A DNA stretch of 64,000 nt from Elysia chlorotica (GCA_003991915.1 RQTK01000022.1:771185-835184); one strand, 5' to 3'; shown: positions 46,576-60,935, counted from the stretch's first letter. Numbers and translations: made by a program. Notes: generated by a model not told the origin, from the sequence alone.

Positions 46576-47596
46576 CTCCTCCCCCTAATCATTAACAGCT
46601 TGTGAGACTTACCGTTCCGTGTATTCGGAGAAGAGGCGCTCAGTGCGATGCACAGCTGAATCATCTAGACCCTGTCGTGCGTTTACGTCAACGGAAACTC
46701 AAATAAACGACCGCCAGAAGGTATTCCTATTGTGCACCATGGTTTCATCTTGCTGTGGATACGAGAAACACACACGCACGCACACATGCACACAAGTTGG
46801 TACTTTATTCTTTTAAATACAAAAAAAAGTTACTTGAGTTATGATCAGTAAAGAGTCTGTTTGAAATTAACACTAGAATACTTCTTATAATTTTTACTTA
46901 AATTTAACACACATTGGCTTGAACCGCTGAAAAAATGTTTGTTGAGAAGTAAGGGGCCCGAGGAAAATAATGCAGAATCTATGTAATATCATCCATATTT
47001 AAAGGAAATGTGATAGACATGTATTAAGCAGATTCCATCTTGGCATCACACTTGTAACAAACCATTCGAATAAATTATCATTGTTGCCTGCGGACATCGG
47101 TCACAGTGGTAGTTTAATAATTATTTTATATAGAAGTTTGCGCATTATTTCAGCTTTTCTGCACCAGATTACGTGAAATCTGGAAAGAAAATCTTTAAAG
47201 TAACACATAAACCGATCACTGAAGAAGTGGAGACATCCACGTTATTCATGCAGTGTTGTGTGTTTTGAATTTTAACACCAAATTAATCACTTCCAACACC
47301 TCAGTACAAGTTGCACAAATTCTCACGATGCAAGATTAAAAAAAAAAAAGTTTTCATTCATGTATGATCTAAGAAATATAAACCGTAACACCAGCCATGG
47401 CTCTAGCGTAGCACTGGTAAATTTCTATAACTGTTACAAAAATTCCATCAGTTTCTAGAAACTTGAAGGAAAAGTATAGTTTTTGTCCTCGATACTATAT
47501 AACACTATGCTTAACTTTGCATTATAGTAAGAACGCAACAACGCTGTCTTACCCTTGCACTTGTTATATTTGGATGAAGTTAACATTCCAGAGCTC

Positions 47597-47657
47597 CACC
47601 CACAATATAACCTTTATATACTATAGTGCTGACGTTGGACAATAAGCAACAAACTTC
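47597..47657 (+). mobile_element. SINE 3' tail fragment
   Basis: CCACAATATAACC and TATAGTGCTGACGTTGGAC followed by an A/C-rich end match the terminal part of the family. The 5' part is absent. Confidence 0.5.
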
Positions 47658-48023
47658 CCTGAGTTGCCACCTTTATGCTAAAAGAGCGTATTTGTACGCC
47701 TTTAATTTTACAAATAAAATTACAATACAGCCATTACATTGTACTTTGTTGACATGCCGTAATACAAACACCTTTAATCGTACTTGTCGACAAAAATGTA
47801 CACTTTTATGTCTTGTACCGATGAAATTTTCCCTTTTTTAACTAACCGTGCTGCATTTTGATCATTCATACAACTAATCCGCACTATAGTGTGGTCACAC
47901 TGACAATGACATTCTTTGGAACGTTTTACTTTTACCCTGGACCTGAGTCCGGAAACAAAAATTGCTGGGGCCATTTTACACAAATACAATTTTTTAACAT
48001 TTATTTCAATCCTAAAAGCAGGC

Positions 48024-48142
48024 ACAAGCATTGGCGAGAATACAGCACGATAAAATAGTAGGAAATTGACATAGTGAATCGGTGACAAGCATTGAGAATA
48101 CAGTTCGATAAAATAGTAGGAAATTGACATAGTGAATCGGTG
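48024..48142 (+). repeat. Two-copy tandem repeat, about 60 bp
   Basis: Units 48024-48084 and 48085-48142 both start ACAAGCATTG and end GTGAATCGGTG. They differ by a 3-bp indel and a few substitutions. The repeat is within intron 2. Confidence 0.9.
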
Positions 48143-48329
48143 TAACGTCATGTCAACGTAATAAAGTGGTAAGAGCGAAGGGAATTAACTGGGTATGATC
48201 TTTTTTCTTCCAGTAGTTATCTGCCTTTTAAAAACGTTAAATGTAACTCATCTATTGGGGGAAAAATTCGACACATTTATTATTACGTCCCCTGTTATTT
48301 TCGAAGAATCGTGTGCGGAGACGTTGACC

Positions 48330-48400
48330 ACAACTAGGATTCGAACCGTGGCTCTCCAGCTAAACAGTCCAGAGCACTAACCGACTGACTTTTTGCGCTT
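48330..48400 (-). mobile_element. tRNA-like fragment
   Basis: The - strand shows GTCAGTCGGTTAGTGCTC and ACGGTTCGAATCC at tRNA-like spacing. Matching acceptor arms are not visible, so a functional tRNA gene is not supported. Confidence 0.4.
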
Positions 48401-49700
48401 GCTGACCTTTACTATATTCTAACCTTTCTCATTTATGAAGCGTTCTCTCCAATTGTCTGTATTATTTTGTTTTTACTGATAAAATATACCCCCCCCCCCC
48501 TCTAAGAAAAAGAAAAGATAAAAAGGAGTAAAACTAAAATTTATTTCAATCTGCAAAAAAACAAACATTATTGGCATGCTTAAAGCCTACATTTTAATTA
48601 CAGTGGCATTCCCGATTGTTGATAAAAAATATTCTTAAACAGAACCGTTTTTTCCCGGGGTAGGGGGTATTTTTAAAACAAATTTTCTGGAAGGTGAGGT
48701 GAGAAAAGAAAAGTTAACATGGAAATCTACTTAGGAAATAATTATGAGCTCAGAAGGCAGTCCCAAGTGTATCACTGTAGGTAAACTGCGCGCGTAATCG
48801 GGAATTATGTTTCCCATTTAGTGCAACTGTTAAAAAAAAAAAAACAAAAACAACAAACAGACAAAAACAGGCTTGTATATGAGCCGAATAGTCTCTCCAT
48901 CTTTTCTTTTTTAGTAAAATGTACGCTTAATTGTGAAGTATTTTGTGATGATGTTGATCATGTTAAAAGTGAAGATTCAGATGGGGGTGATAATGATGGT
49001 GATGTTGTAGTTTTACTTGTGACTGAAGTCATGATGATTCTGACTATGATGATAATCATAATGATGATCCATTTAGAAAAATATAAACAAATCAAGGATT
49101 AGCAGTAGATTTTTTTAAAATACATTGACGTCTCTATGAAAAAATTGTTCTTTGAACGCTAAGAATCATCTAAAAAAATGTACGTGTCTTTAAAGGGTGA
49201 AGTATAATGTGATGGAACTAACGACTCTTTGGGACCACATCTTCCCAAATAAATAATTAAAATAATAATAATAATAAAAAGTTGCTATTTTCATACTTTT
49301 TTCTTCTTTTTCTTACTTTATAATTATTTCCCCCTCTCTTGCGTTTTTTCTCCAAAAATACATGTTTGTTAAGATGCATCATTTTATAAAGTCACCATAG
49401 TCTTGAAACTAGACATAAGCGGCAAGACGGTGTGAATCAAGAGACGATATTGGCGTCCCTCCTTTAAAATATGGAGACCAAAATTTAATACAAAATAGAA
49501 ATCAAACATACAAACTAAACTACTCTATACTCAGCACATAGAACAGAAACAATAAGAACAACAACAACATGCTGGTTTCATTTTCACCCTGTACCCTAAA
49601 CTATGAATACCCACATACACTTACACAGAAAATAATAAAATAAAAACAAAAAAAAAAAAAGAAAAAAAAGACAAAAAACAAGAAAAAATAACGTAAATAA

Positions 49701-49928
<228 letters not shown>

Positions 49929-50107
49929 TAGGGGCCCTCTGTAGACAATAGAGGCTTTGCGATCCACACAGCGGTAACTGATTACATAATCCCGACACTT
50001 GGGCATCGGGTTTTCTGATTGCTCATTGGCTTTGTAAGTCTAGGATAGAGCTATGATTGGACGCCGGTGCAATTGTCTTTACCTATACTGTTCGTTTTCG
50101 CTTTGGG

Positions 50108-50389
50108 ACCCATGATCGCAAAAGGGGGGCGCGGTGGCCCTGGGGTAGAACATTGGCTTCCGACGCAAATGGTCCTGTTTCGAGCCCTGGTGATTTCGCT
50201 CCTTACTGGTTGGGTCGGTATCAGTTTAATGTGACTGACTGAGACAGGAGTCATGGTTTCCCCGCCCCGTCTCGTGTGTGGCAGCAAATAAAACTGTCAG
50301 ACGCCTGTCTTGGGGTCCGTCCACAATATAGCCTACATAGTGCTGATGCTGGACGTAAAACCAACTCAACTACTACCCATGATCGCAAA
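50108..50389 (+). mobile_element. tRNA-derived SINE with a perfect 15-bp target-site duplication
   Basis: The body runs 50123-50374. It starts GGGGGGCGCGGTGGCCC with an A-box-like GTGGCCCTGGGGTAGA and has a B-box-like TTTCGAGCC. It shares the core TACTGGTTGGGTCGG with the other copies and ends GTAAAACCAACTCAAC. ACCCATGATCGCAAA flanks it on both sides (50108-50122 and 50375-50389), which is direct evidence of retroposition. It lies in intron 3, between cassettes 2 and 3. Confidence 0.9.
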
Positions 50390-51445
50390 GACCCTCAATA
50401 CTGGCCTCTGATTGGAGGGAGCAGAGCTCGCTCTTAGTCTTAGGGCCAACAACATCCTTGTCCGAAATCCCAACGGGTGATCACGCAGTGACTTGCCCCT
50501 CAAAACCAATAGAACTTTTCGTAACGATTCCTATTTCCTCTCAAAACAAGGAATTAAATCATTATACATGTACATAGTAGTCTACAAGTGTATCGCATTA
50601 ATATAAACCGCAAAGTCAAGAAAGCTTACCGCGATGGCTGTTATTGTGCTTATAGCTATGGTCATAGAGAGGCATTGAACTTGTAGATGGACACCAATAC
50701 AACTGCTTTTACAACAACAGTTAAAGCAACAAGTTCAACATAATCACAAAAAACAACCCACAAATTTAAAAAACTACAACAAATCAACACCATACCAGTA
50801 TGGGCATGTCGTAAGTCATGATGGTCCCCAAACTGACACTTCTCATTCTGAAACAAAACCAGCAGGAAATTTACCACCAAAACAAAAAACAAACAAGCAA
50901 ACAAAACAAAACAAAACGCAAAAAAAAAAAAGGAAAAGAAGAAAAAGGAAAAGTCACACCAAACTCAAAGCAAAGTCAGATGACAATGTCCCTTTTTACC
51001 TAATAAAAGGAATTCCGTCACTAACTTCAGAGACACGCTATTTGAGGGAAAAACCTCTGATAATAACACATTAATAGTGATTTTACATGTAAGGACTTCG
51101 GAGAGGATCAAATAGTATTAGTAAAGTGTAATGTTTAATTAAGTTATTGCATTATTGGGGCTCTATATAACTAAGGGAAGGGGATCCGCACCGCCCATGA
51201 ATGGTAGCCCATCTCTTTGAAGTAAAGAGGTAAGGAGGCATCAAGCTATGTTTCCAAGATTGAACGTATTTAGGACTAACACATCTCTTGAATTAGACTA
51301 TTTTTACATAGTCCTTTCTCTGTGTGGATTGCAAAGCCTCTATTGTGGATAAAACTAAAAGGCAGTGGACGAAATAGAAAGTATATCAGCAGTTTAATAT
51401 TTACATGTGGTCTGAGGATATAACTATGATTTAGAAAAAGAGGGT

Positions 51446-51496
<51 letters not shown>

Positions 51497-51960
51497 CAAA
51501 AAATAATTGAGTGAGTGAGTCTGTTAAGACTGATTTATGTCCGCAATAAAAATCATCACCACCACCACCATTATCCTTTCTTTTCTGTTTTACTTTTCTT
51601 TGCTTTCTCTTTTTTCCGACCCTCCTCCAAAATCATCTATAGACCTTAGAAATCAGCCACATATCTACATAGTACTGTAGCCATGATATATTCCTTGCAA
51701 TGCCACTTACTCCCATCCATTTCCACCGAGCGCTACAATGTTTTGGCGCATATCTTGTTACCTCTCATATAGGCCTGCTTTAGGTAAGAGCTGATCTTCA
51801 CAGCATAATGATCTCCTATCATCTATCATTTGTCTTCATAGCACAAAACATCCCTGCTGCTTTTCTTAATCGTTGAGCTTTCTATGAAATGATAGCGATA
51901 AATGTCTAGTTTAAAAATTGCCCGTGATTTGTGGGCTTTGTTGCTCTGGTCGTGTACTGA

Positions 51961-52128
<168 letters not shown>

Positions 52129-52475
52129 TAACTTTTCTTTTGTCTTCTTATTTTTCTACTGCAGTAGCTTAGACAGAGTAGCCCTCAGTCTCTTTCTGTC
52201 TATCAGTTTCTGTCTCCAGCTCTATCCCTGTCTCAGTCTGTCTTACTAAGCTGCTAATCCCTCACTCATACGTCATGCGCCAGTCACGGGTTTTGCACTA
52301 GACACGCACACGTTTCCGCGATTGAAATTGTAAATCTCACATTTTGGCCCCTGGTGTTTTTATCAAGTTTTTCGTTTTTAAAAAGAAGTAGGATTGTTAC
52401 TGCAGTTGACGTTTTATTAATTGGTTTATTGTTGTATTAAATTGTGATTATTAGTATTGTTAATTATTATTATTA

Positions 52476-52565
<90 letters not shown>

Positions 52566-53139
52566 GCCTACCATCACAGTTCATGTTGCCATTTATATTT
52601 AGATGTACTAGATTACAGATACGCGACTTTATTTGAAAATCGTCACGAAGTCTCTTAAATTTGACCGACTAGAAAATAAAACTAGCGTTTTAGTGGCTAG
52701 CAGATTTATATTTTGACCATCTTGTCCTTATTCTAGTCTTATGATTGTAAAGACATCATGTCCCCCTCCGCGACTGAAAATTTCGAAAACCTGTCTTTTG
52801 GTTTCATAAACTCACCAGCTTTCACTTCGTTTTCAACTCCTGCACCTTCTATAGTAAATATACATGTATAATTATGTTTTGTCGTGCAGTGTTTAAAAAC
52901 AAACAAACACATACACACACAAATCCTAACAAATAAGAGAGATAACTCCAATGTTAGTAGCTTGGCGACTTTGTGATCTGCCCCGTGACGATCGAGTTAA
53001 CCAGCGTTGAGTGTGCCAACTAGTCAACTACCACACCATGTTAAGTGATGGGTCTTATTGTTTCTGGCCACAAATATAGGACCGTGACTGAGAAAAAGTT
53101 AGCTTGATTGATATATAGATAGAAAGATAAAGATAGAGC

Positions 53140-53185
<46 letters not shown>

Positions 53186-53923
53186 AACAGAGAGATAAAT
53201 TGAGAAAGTGAGAGAGAAAGGTGTGGGGAAAAGGGACACATCTACATCTGGCGCCTACCACTTAAATTATCAGAAATATATATCGATCTATTACATCAGT
53301 TCGAGAAGTGGACATGATTCTGAGACTGCTGCTTATGTTAGACGGAAGATATAACTATACTCAACTGTAATCATCCTAAACAACCAATCAAAGTAAATGA
53401 AAACAAGTGGCAAAAATCAAACGCCCCCCCCCCTTTTTTTGTTGTGTGCAACAAATTAACAAACACAAATTAACACACACCTAACCAATACATAATAAGT
53501 TCAAGAGAAATTTGATTCGTGTCAACAGAGGGTTGCATATATGCACACTATTTTACTTTGCCAACAAACTTTGCTCGAAACAGAACCAATCCTTTCCACC
53601 AGTTGGCGGTGGTTGTAAGTGGAGGGGATGGCAAACTTTTTTTCATGAACAAACCATCGAGAGTAAGCAAACCCATGTGATAAAGTGATATACTTTCGTC
53701 CTAGAGGAGTTGGGTGATACTTCTTAAATTGTTTGTTATTGTTGTTGCTGCTTGTTCTTTCAGCATCACTATGGATGTGTTTGTATTTTATATTAGACAT
53801 TATTATATCATATGCATACATTATGCACTTGGGATGGCGTGATATCAATGTTACATATGTACGTCTGATCCATTGCAGTTAAACATAATAATACTTTAAG
53901 AAGTCTCTTTCCATCTCTGTCTA

Positions 53924-53938
<15 letters not shown>

Positions 53939-53980
<42 letters not shown>

Positions 53981-54612
53981 CTTAATCACTCCTCACAGAT
54001 CTTGCAAGTTTCACATGATCATTTGTACCAACTCATCTCTATTATCTAGGATTAGAAAACAATATCTATAAATATCGATCTTAATACATGTACCAAGCAA
54101 CGCTAATCACACAGGTTTTCTTTATGAAGTCAAGATGAAGAATCAAAGTCTGCCAGCATTACTATAGAGGATAAGTTTTTATAAGACTCAAAGTTTGAAA
54201 AAACTTCAGCTAATCATTATTAAATTTATAGGATGATACTAGAGCATGCGATGGTTTTTCAAATAGCTTATTCGCATAACTTTATCCCCAACAGGTACAA
54301 AGGCTAATTTATTTTTGGCAGGATTTAAATACAAGATAATATTCAACACCCAATAATTATTATTGAGATGAAGAAACAAAATCAATAATAGCAATTAAAC
54401 TTAAGATGTTGAAACGATGGCCGAAACTTGCATAGCTGTGAGTTAGTTATGTATGTTTACCTCTATTTTTTATTTAAGATTTTTGTTAACTTGAATCGTA
54501 TTCATTACTCACAGGGTTTTGTGGGCTCTTTTAGGCTGTGTTAGTCTGTATCTTGCAGCAAAAATAGAGTTTTCAAATGGTTTTGAGTCTGGTTTTCAAT
54601 TGTAGGGCGATA
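53939..54612 (+). repeat. Direct repeat, copy 1 (intron 4)
   Basis: It begins with a (CT)n run, then CACTTAATCACTCCTCACAG, and continues to GGGCGATAAAT. It is about 95% identical by eye to 63283-64000, which is cut by the window edge. It ends about 0.84 kb upstream of cassette 4. It is either a segmental duplication or two copies of an unrecognised element. Confidence 0.85.
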
Positions 54613-55069
54613 AATAACGCCCATAAATCTTAAGATTATATGGAATAAACAGAACTGAAGCTATCTCTCTGCTCCAGCACATCATACGAAAATAGTATAA
54701 ACAGTCATATAACACCCCGACCCTTTTCGTATCGCTTTCATCAATTTCCCAAAGTTTTGTTTTAATCTCATGTATCGATCTAACAGCCTGATCGCACAGT
54801 GATAATGCTTCTATCGACTTGATAACAATTAATATAGGGAAATAATCTCTTTCGTTTAAATCTGCTTTAAAACTGAAGCGATTTAAGTAAATCATAAAAT
54901 GTTGACACGGTAGTATGCAACAAAACTGAAAAAATGTACCCATTTAAAACAGAATGTGCAAATTAGTACTAGAATAAGCCATAAATTTCAGAGAAACGAA
55001 AACAGAGTTCTGAGGCACTGGTATCATTTATAATGGTGGACTGATTATGATGGACATAAACATTAACTC

Positions 55070-55413
55070 AAATCCCTACCTTTGCTCGGATCCTTGTGAC
55101 ATTCCTGATTGTGTAAATTAAAAGATCAATGCTAATCACTCAAGCATCGCCGAATGACATGTACTTCTCTGTCCTAAGTTTCTAAGAGTTGAACAATGTT
55201 TTTACGCTCCCCCACCCAAATCCCTACCTCTACTCGGGCCCTTTGTTTTGGTAGGACTTGTAGATTTGTCTAAACTCTAGCAAATGGAACTGACATTCCT
55301 GATGGTGTAAATTAAAAGGTCAATGCTAACTACTCATTAGTATCGCCGGATGACATGTACGTCTCTGTCCTTAGTTTCTAAGAGTTGAACCATGTTTATA
55401 CGCTCCCCCACCC
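55070..55413 (+). repeat. Local tandem duplication before cassette 4
   Basis: Unit 1 (55070-55217) and unit 2 (55218-55413) both run from AAATCCCTACCT to TACGCTCCCCCACCC. Unit 2 carries about 50 extra bases near its start. The second unit ends 35 bp before the exon. Confidence 0.8.
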
Positions 55414-55447
55414 TGTACTCGGCGTTTTGTTTCCTCTTGATCTTCAG

Positions 55448-55531
55448 GTGAGCGGAAGTTTGTGTGTCAGATTTGCAACCACGCGTTCAAACAAATGACC
55501 CATCTTGTGCAACACCATAGAATTCACACGG
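55448..55531 (+). CDS. Single-finger exon cassette 4 (C2H2)
   Basis: An 84-nt phase 1-1 exon after TCTTCAG, donor GTAAAC. It encodes ERKF plus a finger (C6, C9, H22, H26) with helix QMTHLVQ. Val at helix position 5 and Phe for Tyr at module position 4 are unique in the array. This is the first member of the second subgroup (CNxAFKQ(M/L)THL), whose members mostly end in CACACG with a GTAAA donor. A tandem duplication of about 150-195 bp lies just upstream, ending 35 bp before the exon, and could affect its acceptor region. Confidence 0.93.
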
Positions 55532-55635
55532 GTAAACATGCGCTACGTGTTGGAACCCGCACTCCCTCCTCTCCATTACCCACCCAGCCACCTTAGCCAC
55601 CCCGAGATAATATGATCTTTATTAGTTTATATATT

Positions 55636-55677
55636 GTTATTATTATTATTATTATTATCATTATTATTATTATTATT

Positions 55678-55734
<57 letters not shown>

Positions 55735-55735
55735 G

Positions 55736-55819
<84 letters not shown>

Positions 55820-55855
55820 GCATTATCATCTGTACTTCAGCCAACCCAGCCATTA

Positions 55856-55920
<65 letters not shown>

Positions 55921-55921
55921 T
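55636..55921 (+). repeat. Compound (ATT)n-(ATC)n-(ATT)n
   Basis: ATT units, then about 50 ATC units with one CGT interruption, a short unique stretch, then ATT units again. It starts about 100 bp after cassette 4. Confidence 0.95.
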
Positions 55922-56606
55922 TCTATTCAACCGTGTATACTTATAGCCAGCACGTCGCCCATAATAGCTGAACCATAGCCCTTTCTCCATATTCACTTTG
56001 ATTGTATCATTTACTGTAATAATCATGTCGCTTTGTAGCTAGCATCGGACCGGCATAGTACTGCAGCATGCCATCTTTTTACCCTGAACATTTTCGCATA
56101 GAGCTCTGCCGTTTAGTTTGATTGTTGTTGGTTGTTTTAATAATGATATAGCACTGAGTATAATTATATGTTAGAAACATGTGCATTTACGTTGCTCTTT
56201 CCATCAGCTGAAGGACAAATGGTATATTTTTCTTGTTTCTAGATTATCGGTAGCAGATATAACTTTTGCCATTTTATTTCAAACAAAAGATCAAAAACAA
56301 ATGTCACTGCCGTTGCTGCTTGTTGCGTTTTCTTACTGCTGTTTTTACTACCACTACACTAGCACAAGTACCATCTATGCTTCTACTTTAAGTTCTTCTC
56401 TTTCTAATAGTATAAAGATCGGTGGGGCTACCAAAACAATAAGTTCAACTAAAAACACCCAGTCATCGCTGCCTTAAGCTTATTACTTAATCATATTTAG
56501 ATGCTGATCCAAATACCAAACAAGTCTACACCCCCCCCCTCAACCAATCTATGGCTATATTTACGAAGTGGATTTTCGAACCCAGGACCACAGTCCCCCC
56601 CCCCCC

Positions 56607-56624
56607 AATCTATCTATCTATCCT

Positions 56625-56722
<98 letters not shown>
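56607..56722 (+). repeat. (TATC)n tetranucleotide
   Basis: About 25 TATC units in intron 5 with one CTTC interruption early in the tract. Confidence 0.95.
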
Positions 56723-56940
56723 GATAAAAATCGTTAAATATGTAAACCAGGAAATCGATCATATTGTGACAGCCCGTTTCATACATTTTTCTGTGTCTCC
56801 TTTCATCGCACGATTTTATTTCTAAACTTTAGTTTGGAGATAGTCAATCTAAAAATGACAGAGGGATAATCTCGGTATTGAAAACTTAGAAATTCCAGTG
56901 CTCCGGAGATTCTTTACTTTGGCCCCAGACATAATTATCT

Positions 56941-57227
56941 GTAGCCATGTCAGTTCCGCGGACTTTATGGCCGATTTTCTTCACTTTTAACCAAACTTTT
57001 AACGCACTATTTTTATGTTTTTACTACTGGGAGAGATAAAGGAGTCACCGTTTCTACTAGTATAATGCATTAACTGTCATGGGGACACCATGGGCACAAC
57101 ATAGCCGTTACCGTGCTGACGGGCCGTAAAACAAACTCACTCACTCACCCTGTGTATAGAGTGAGATTGTACGCCGGTGCTAGATTGCTAGCCATGTCAG
57201 TTCCGCTGACTTTATGGCCGATTTTCT
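56941..57227 (+). repeat. Short spaced direct repeat
   Basis: Segments 56944-56978 and 57192-57225 both read GCCATGTCAGTTCCGC, then GACTTTATGGCCGATTTTC, with one difference. A fragment ending in repeated ACTCACTC, resembling a SINE tail, lies between them (about 57075-57147). Confidence 0.7.
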
Positions 57228-58096
57228 CCTATAAATAAAATTGTAATGGTGATGAAGCCGAAAACTATTCATTGGTGTTTACTTCTATATCATATTTGGA
57301 TTTTAATACGTCTATAGTTAACTCCTTTTCCCTTTGTCAACTGAGCAAGTAACATGCTCTTTCTTCTTACTTGTTCTGCAATCTTCGCTTCACGATCTCA
57401 CAGTGTCGTCGCATTATCCGTAGTTGTGAGCAGATCAACATCCTAGATTCAATCTTATTCAGGCTTGGTGGTCGCATGGCATCATCGTTTAGAGCGTTAT
57501 TTTGATACGATCTAGTGGCATGTTTGCATGGTGCTTCACTACACTTCATCTGCTTTTGCCTTTTTTTCTCTTCTATTTCGTATACCTCTTTCTCCTTATG
57601 ATTATCAATATTCGCACTCTTCCCAATATTTTCATCGGAAATGGAATTCATGTACATGTATTGGCATATTAGCAAAAGATAGTTTGCTTTTTCTCTATAT
57701 TTTTCCCGCCCCTTGGTAAATTGTTCTCATAAACTAATGTATCTGGTATCATAATTATTGAAAATAACCGTTCGTCTTTGTCTATAATATGATTACGCGT
57801 TGTTTATATCCTTATTAGAAAAAAACGGGTTTTTATAGTTAATGTATTCACTTTTGTTTCTTGATATTTGCCTTTTTTAATATCCCGGAGTTAAAAGGCT
57901 GCAGGGAGTCCCCAAAGAAATTTAAGAAATATATATATATATATATGTATATATGGATAGGAGGAGTGGTAAATTTGGGGGGGGGGTGGTCAGACAGACA
58001 GAGAGACAGGCAGACACACACATACACACACACACAGACAGACAGACAGACGGAAAAGCGGACGAACGGACGGACGGATGGATTGATAGAGAGAGA

Positions 58097-58150
<54 letters not shown>

Positions 58151-58810
58151 GACAGACACAAAGGAATACATTCATAGGAAGAGGGAGGAAGGAAGGAAAG
58201 TGGAGTGTGGATTGGTGGCATATACTTAGAAGATGTTACAGGTGGTTATTGTAGAGCGAAATAGCGGTAAAAGACGGAGGAAAAGGGGGGGGGGGTAAAA
58301 AAACATATAAAGTCAAAACATATTTTTCGTTTATATTATTTTTGGAGACCTTTGCCTGAGTCTTTTACATCTAAATAATATATGGAATTGTTTGATTTTA
58401 ATCACAATGGTGTCTTGTATAAATGTTTGAAGACAAAAGGGGGAGGGGGGGAGGGGGATAAAGAGGGTTCAAATCGTAACAAACTTGATTTTTTTTTTAA
58501 AGGGGCGTGGGTAAAAGTAAACAACACCCATATTATACCTTAGCATGCTCTATTCTCCTTTTCCTATTTCTCTCATAGCTGAGAAGGCAAGTGCATGCTA
58601 TTTCTTGAAGAATCTTTAGAGAGACGTACTATATTGAGAACCACTGAAATATCTTTTGAGCTATGTAAGAAAGACAAAAATCAAATACCAACAAAACAGA
58701 TGCGATTTTTAGTAATGATTGTTTAAAAAATGTGTATTCGATGGCAGATGTACTGCATTAATAGAAATAACTGTTATGGAACTTTTTCTCTTTCTCTTTC
58801 TCTTCCATAG

Positions 58811-58894
58811 GCGAGAGGAAGTACGTCTGCCAGATTTGCAACCGCGCTTTTAAGCAAATGACGCACCTACAACAACACCATATCATTCACACGG
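58811..58894 (+). CDS. Single-finger exon cassette 5 (C2H2)
   Basis: An 84-nt phase 1-1 exon after a CTTTCTC-rich tract ending CCATAG, donor GTAAAT. It encodes ERKY plus a finger (C6, C9, H22, H26) with helix QMTHLQQ, ending HHIIHTG. It is closest to cassettes 4 and 7: all three end ATTCACACGG followed by GTAAA. Codon choices differ at many synonymous positions while the zinc ligands and helix core stay fixed. That pattern is typical of an old duplicate held by purifying selection. Confidence 0.94.
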
Positions 58895-60283
58895 GTAAAT
58901 ACACCTCTGTAGACTCTTCTATCTCTCCCTATCACTCTTTATCTGTCTATCTCTCTAGTGTCGTTTGGTAGTGAGTAATAGGGTCATAACATCCATATTT
59001 TCCCAACGTTCACCGCTAGTTCATTAAGATTTGCGTACCATTTCCGAATAGAGGCTAGGAGATTTACTTTGGTGTTCTATTCTATTAAGCTATAATGTTA
59101 ACTTGCAAATACAACGCTAAATCATTCGCCTGCAGAAGAAAGGTCCTATTGCTGCCTCTATTTTATTAAATGATTGGTGAGATAATGTCTATGCTTGGAC
59201 GCTACTTTTGACATGGCTTAAGAAAACTTTAAAATTCTGATTGATCTTTGGAAAAGCCCACGTAGATGATCCACCAATTCCTAAATCACTCGTCTTTCGA
59301 GTTTCTCATCTCTACCAAATATCAACCAATCATCTGAACCAATCAATCAATAATCATCAGTCAATGGAAAAGTTTAATCGATCAACCGATCAAATACGTC
59401 ATTTATCTTTTGATTCTATTGATTGATCAATGAATATATATAATTCACGATATTATTTGATTTTTAACAGTGACAGTTTTTGTGACCACACACAAAAATA
59501 TATTTTAAAGGGTAGTCTGAGAAATGATATCTATTTAACGAGATTCGATTAAAAAAGAAAGTCGATTCTGTCACGGATGTTTGTGTTGTGATTATAAAAT
59601 AGTCAAAAGGTCAAATACAAACTGACGATAACTCCTGTCTTCAGGGTATCGTCACCTGCCTTGTCCCTTCAAATTTTGTAGTTTGTGTTTGAGATTTATA
59701 TATGATAAATTTTGTGTAGATCAACATTTTTTATGGGTGAACATTTGTTGTCTTGTACTATTTTGTTTTTGTTTCTTTTTTGTTTTGTTTCGTGTGCGTG
59801 TTTTACTATCTTATTCTTCTAAGGGTATTCTATTTTATCACTTGATCATGCCTTGAATTTAATGACAGGTAATCATTCTGTGTTCATTTAGAAGGGACAT
59901 TCAACTTCATATAGCTATAGATACTTGATAATTGAGCATAATATACTATGTGTGCTGATGGATAATTATATAAAGTACTCGTAATTGATTTTATGAAAAA
60001 AAAATTGAATGAACAAATTAGTAACAACAAAAAATTAAGTTTGGTTAAGGATTTATTTAATTGGTACTGAGGGATATTTTTGGCAGTCCTGCATAAATTT
60101 AAAAAAAAATAATTAAAAACTAACAAACCGAGAGACCCTTCTTCTGCTTGACATCACTTGTCCATTATGGTGCTTGTGCATGGTGGGAGATAGTAATTGG
60201 ACAGAACATTCATTATGCTAGAGTCTTACACTGTGGCAGAAATGTGTTACGATCTCTCTGTTGTTGTGTATTCCCCCTTCTAG

Positions 60284-60367
60284 GCGAGCGCAAGTACGTG
60301 TGTCAAGTGTGTAACCACGCGTTTAAACAAATGACACACTTGCAGCAGCACCTTAGAATACACACAG
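60284..60367 (+). CDS. Single-finger exon cassette 6 (C2H2)
   Basis: An 84-nt phase 1-1 exon after a CCCCCTTCTAG acceptor, donor GTAATT. It encodes ERKY plus a finger (C6, C9, H22, H26) with helix QMTHLQQ, ending LRIHTG. It shares CNHAF with cassette 4 and ERKYVC with cassettes 2 and 5. Intron 5 before it is the shortest of the array at about 1.4 kb. A long CAT/CAC repeat starts about 170 bp downstream. Confidence 0.94.
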
Positions 60368-60539
60368 GTAATTTGGCCAAAAGTTGAGTTGAAACCTGGC
60401 AAAAGGAAATGATCTTTTTTAAACTGCATGGTTTGAAAGTTTTGGGCATTGTACTAAATTTCATCCTTGGAAAGAAATTGAAAAGAAGTAATATGGGAGC
60501 ACACATTTTTTTAGTGTTATTGTAATTGTTATTTTTCTA

Positions 60540-60544
60540 CCACC

Positions 60545-60591
<47 letters not shown>

Positions 60592-60648
60592 TATCATCAT
60601 CATCATCATTATCATCATCATCATCAGCAGCAGCAGCATCATCGTCAC

Positions 60649-60681
<33 letters not shown>

Positions 60682-60754
60682 AATCATCATCATCATCATC
60701 ACCACCACCACCACCACCACCACTGCCATCATCATCACCATCATCATCATCATC

Positions 60755-60786
<32 letters not shown>

Positions 60787-60838
60787 CATCATCATCACCA
60801 TCATCATCATCATTATCATCATCATCATCATCATCATC

Positions 60839-60882
<44 letters not shown>

Positions 60883-60888
60883 TTTTAT

Positions 60889-60935
<47 letters not shown>
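60540..60935 (+). repeat. (CAC/CAT)n followed by (ACT)n
   Basis: About 340 bp of mixed CAC, CAT and CAG triplets, then about 15 ACT units, 170 bp after cassette 6. The apparent poly-His ORF is repeat-derived. Confidence 0.95.
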
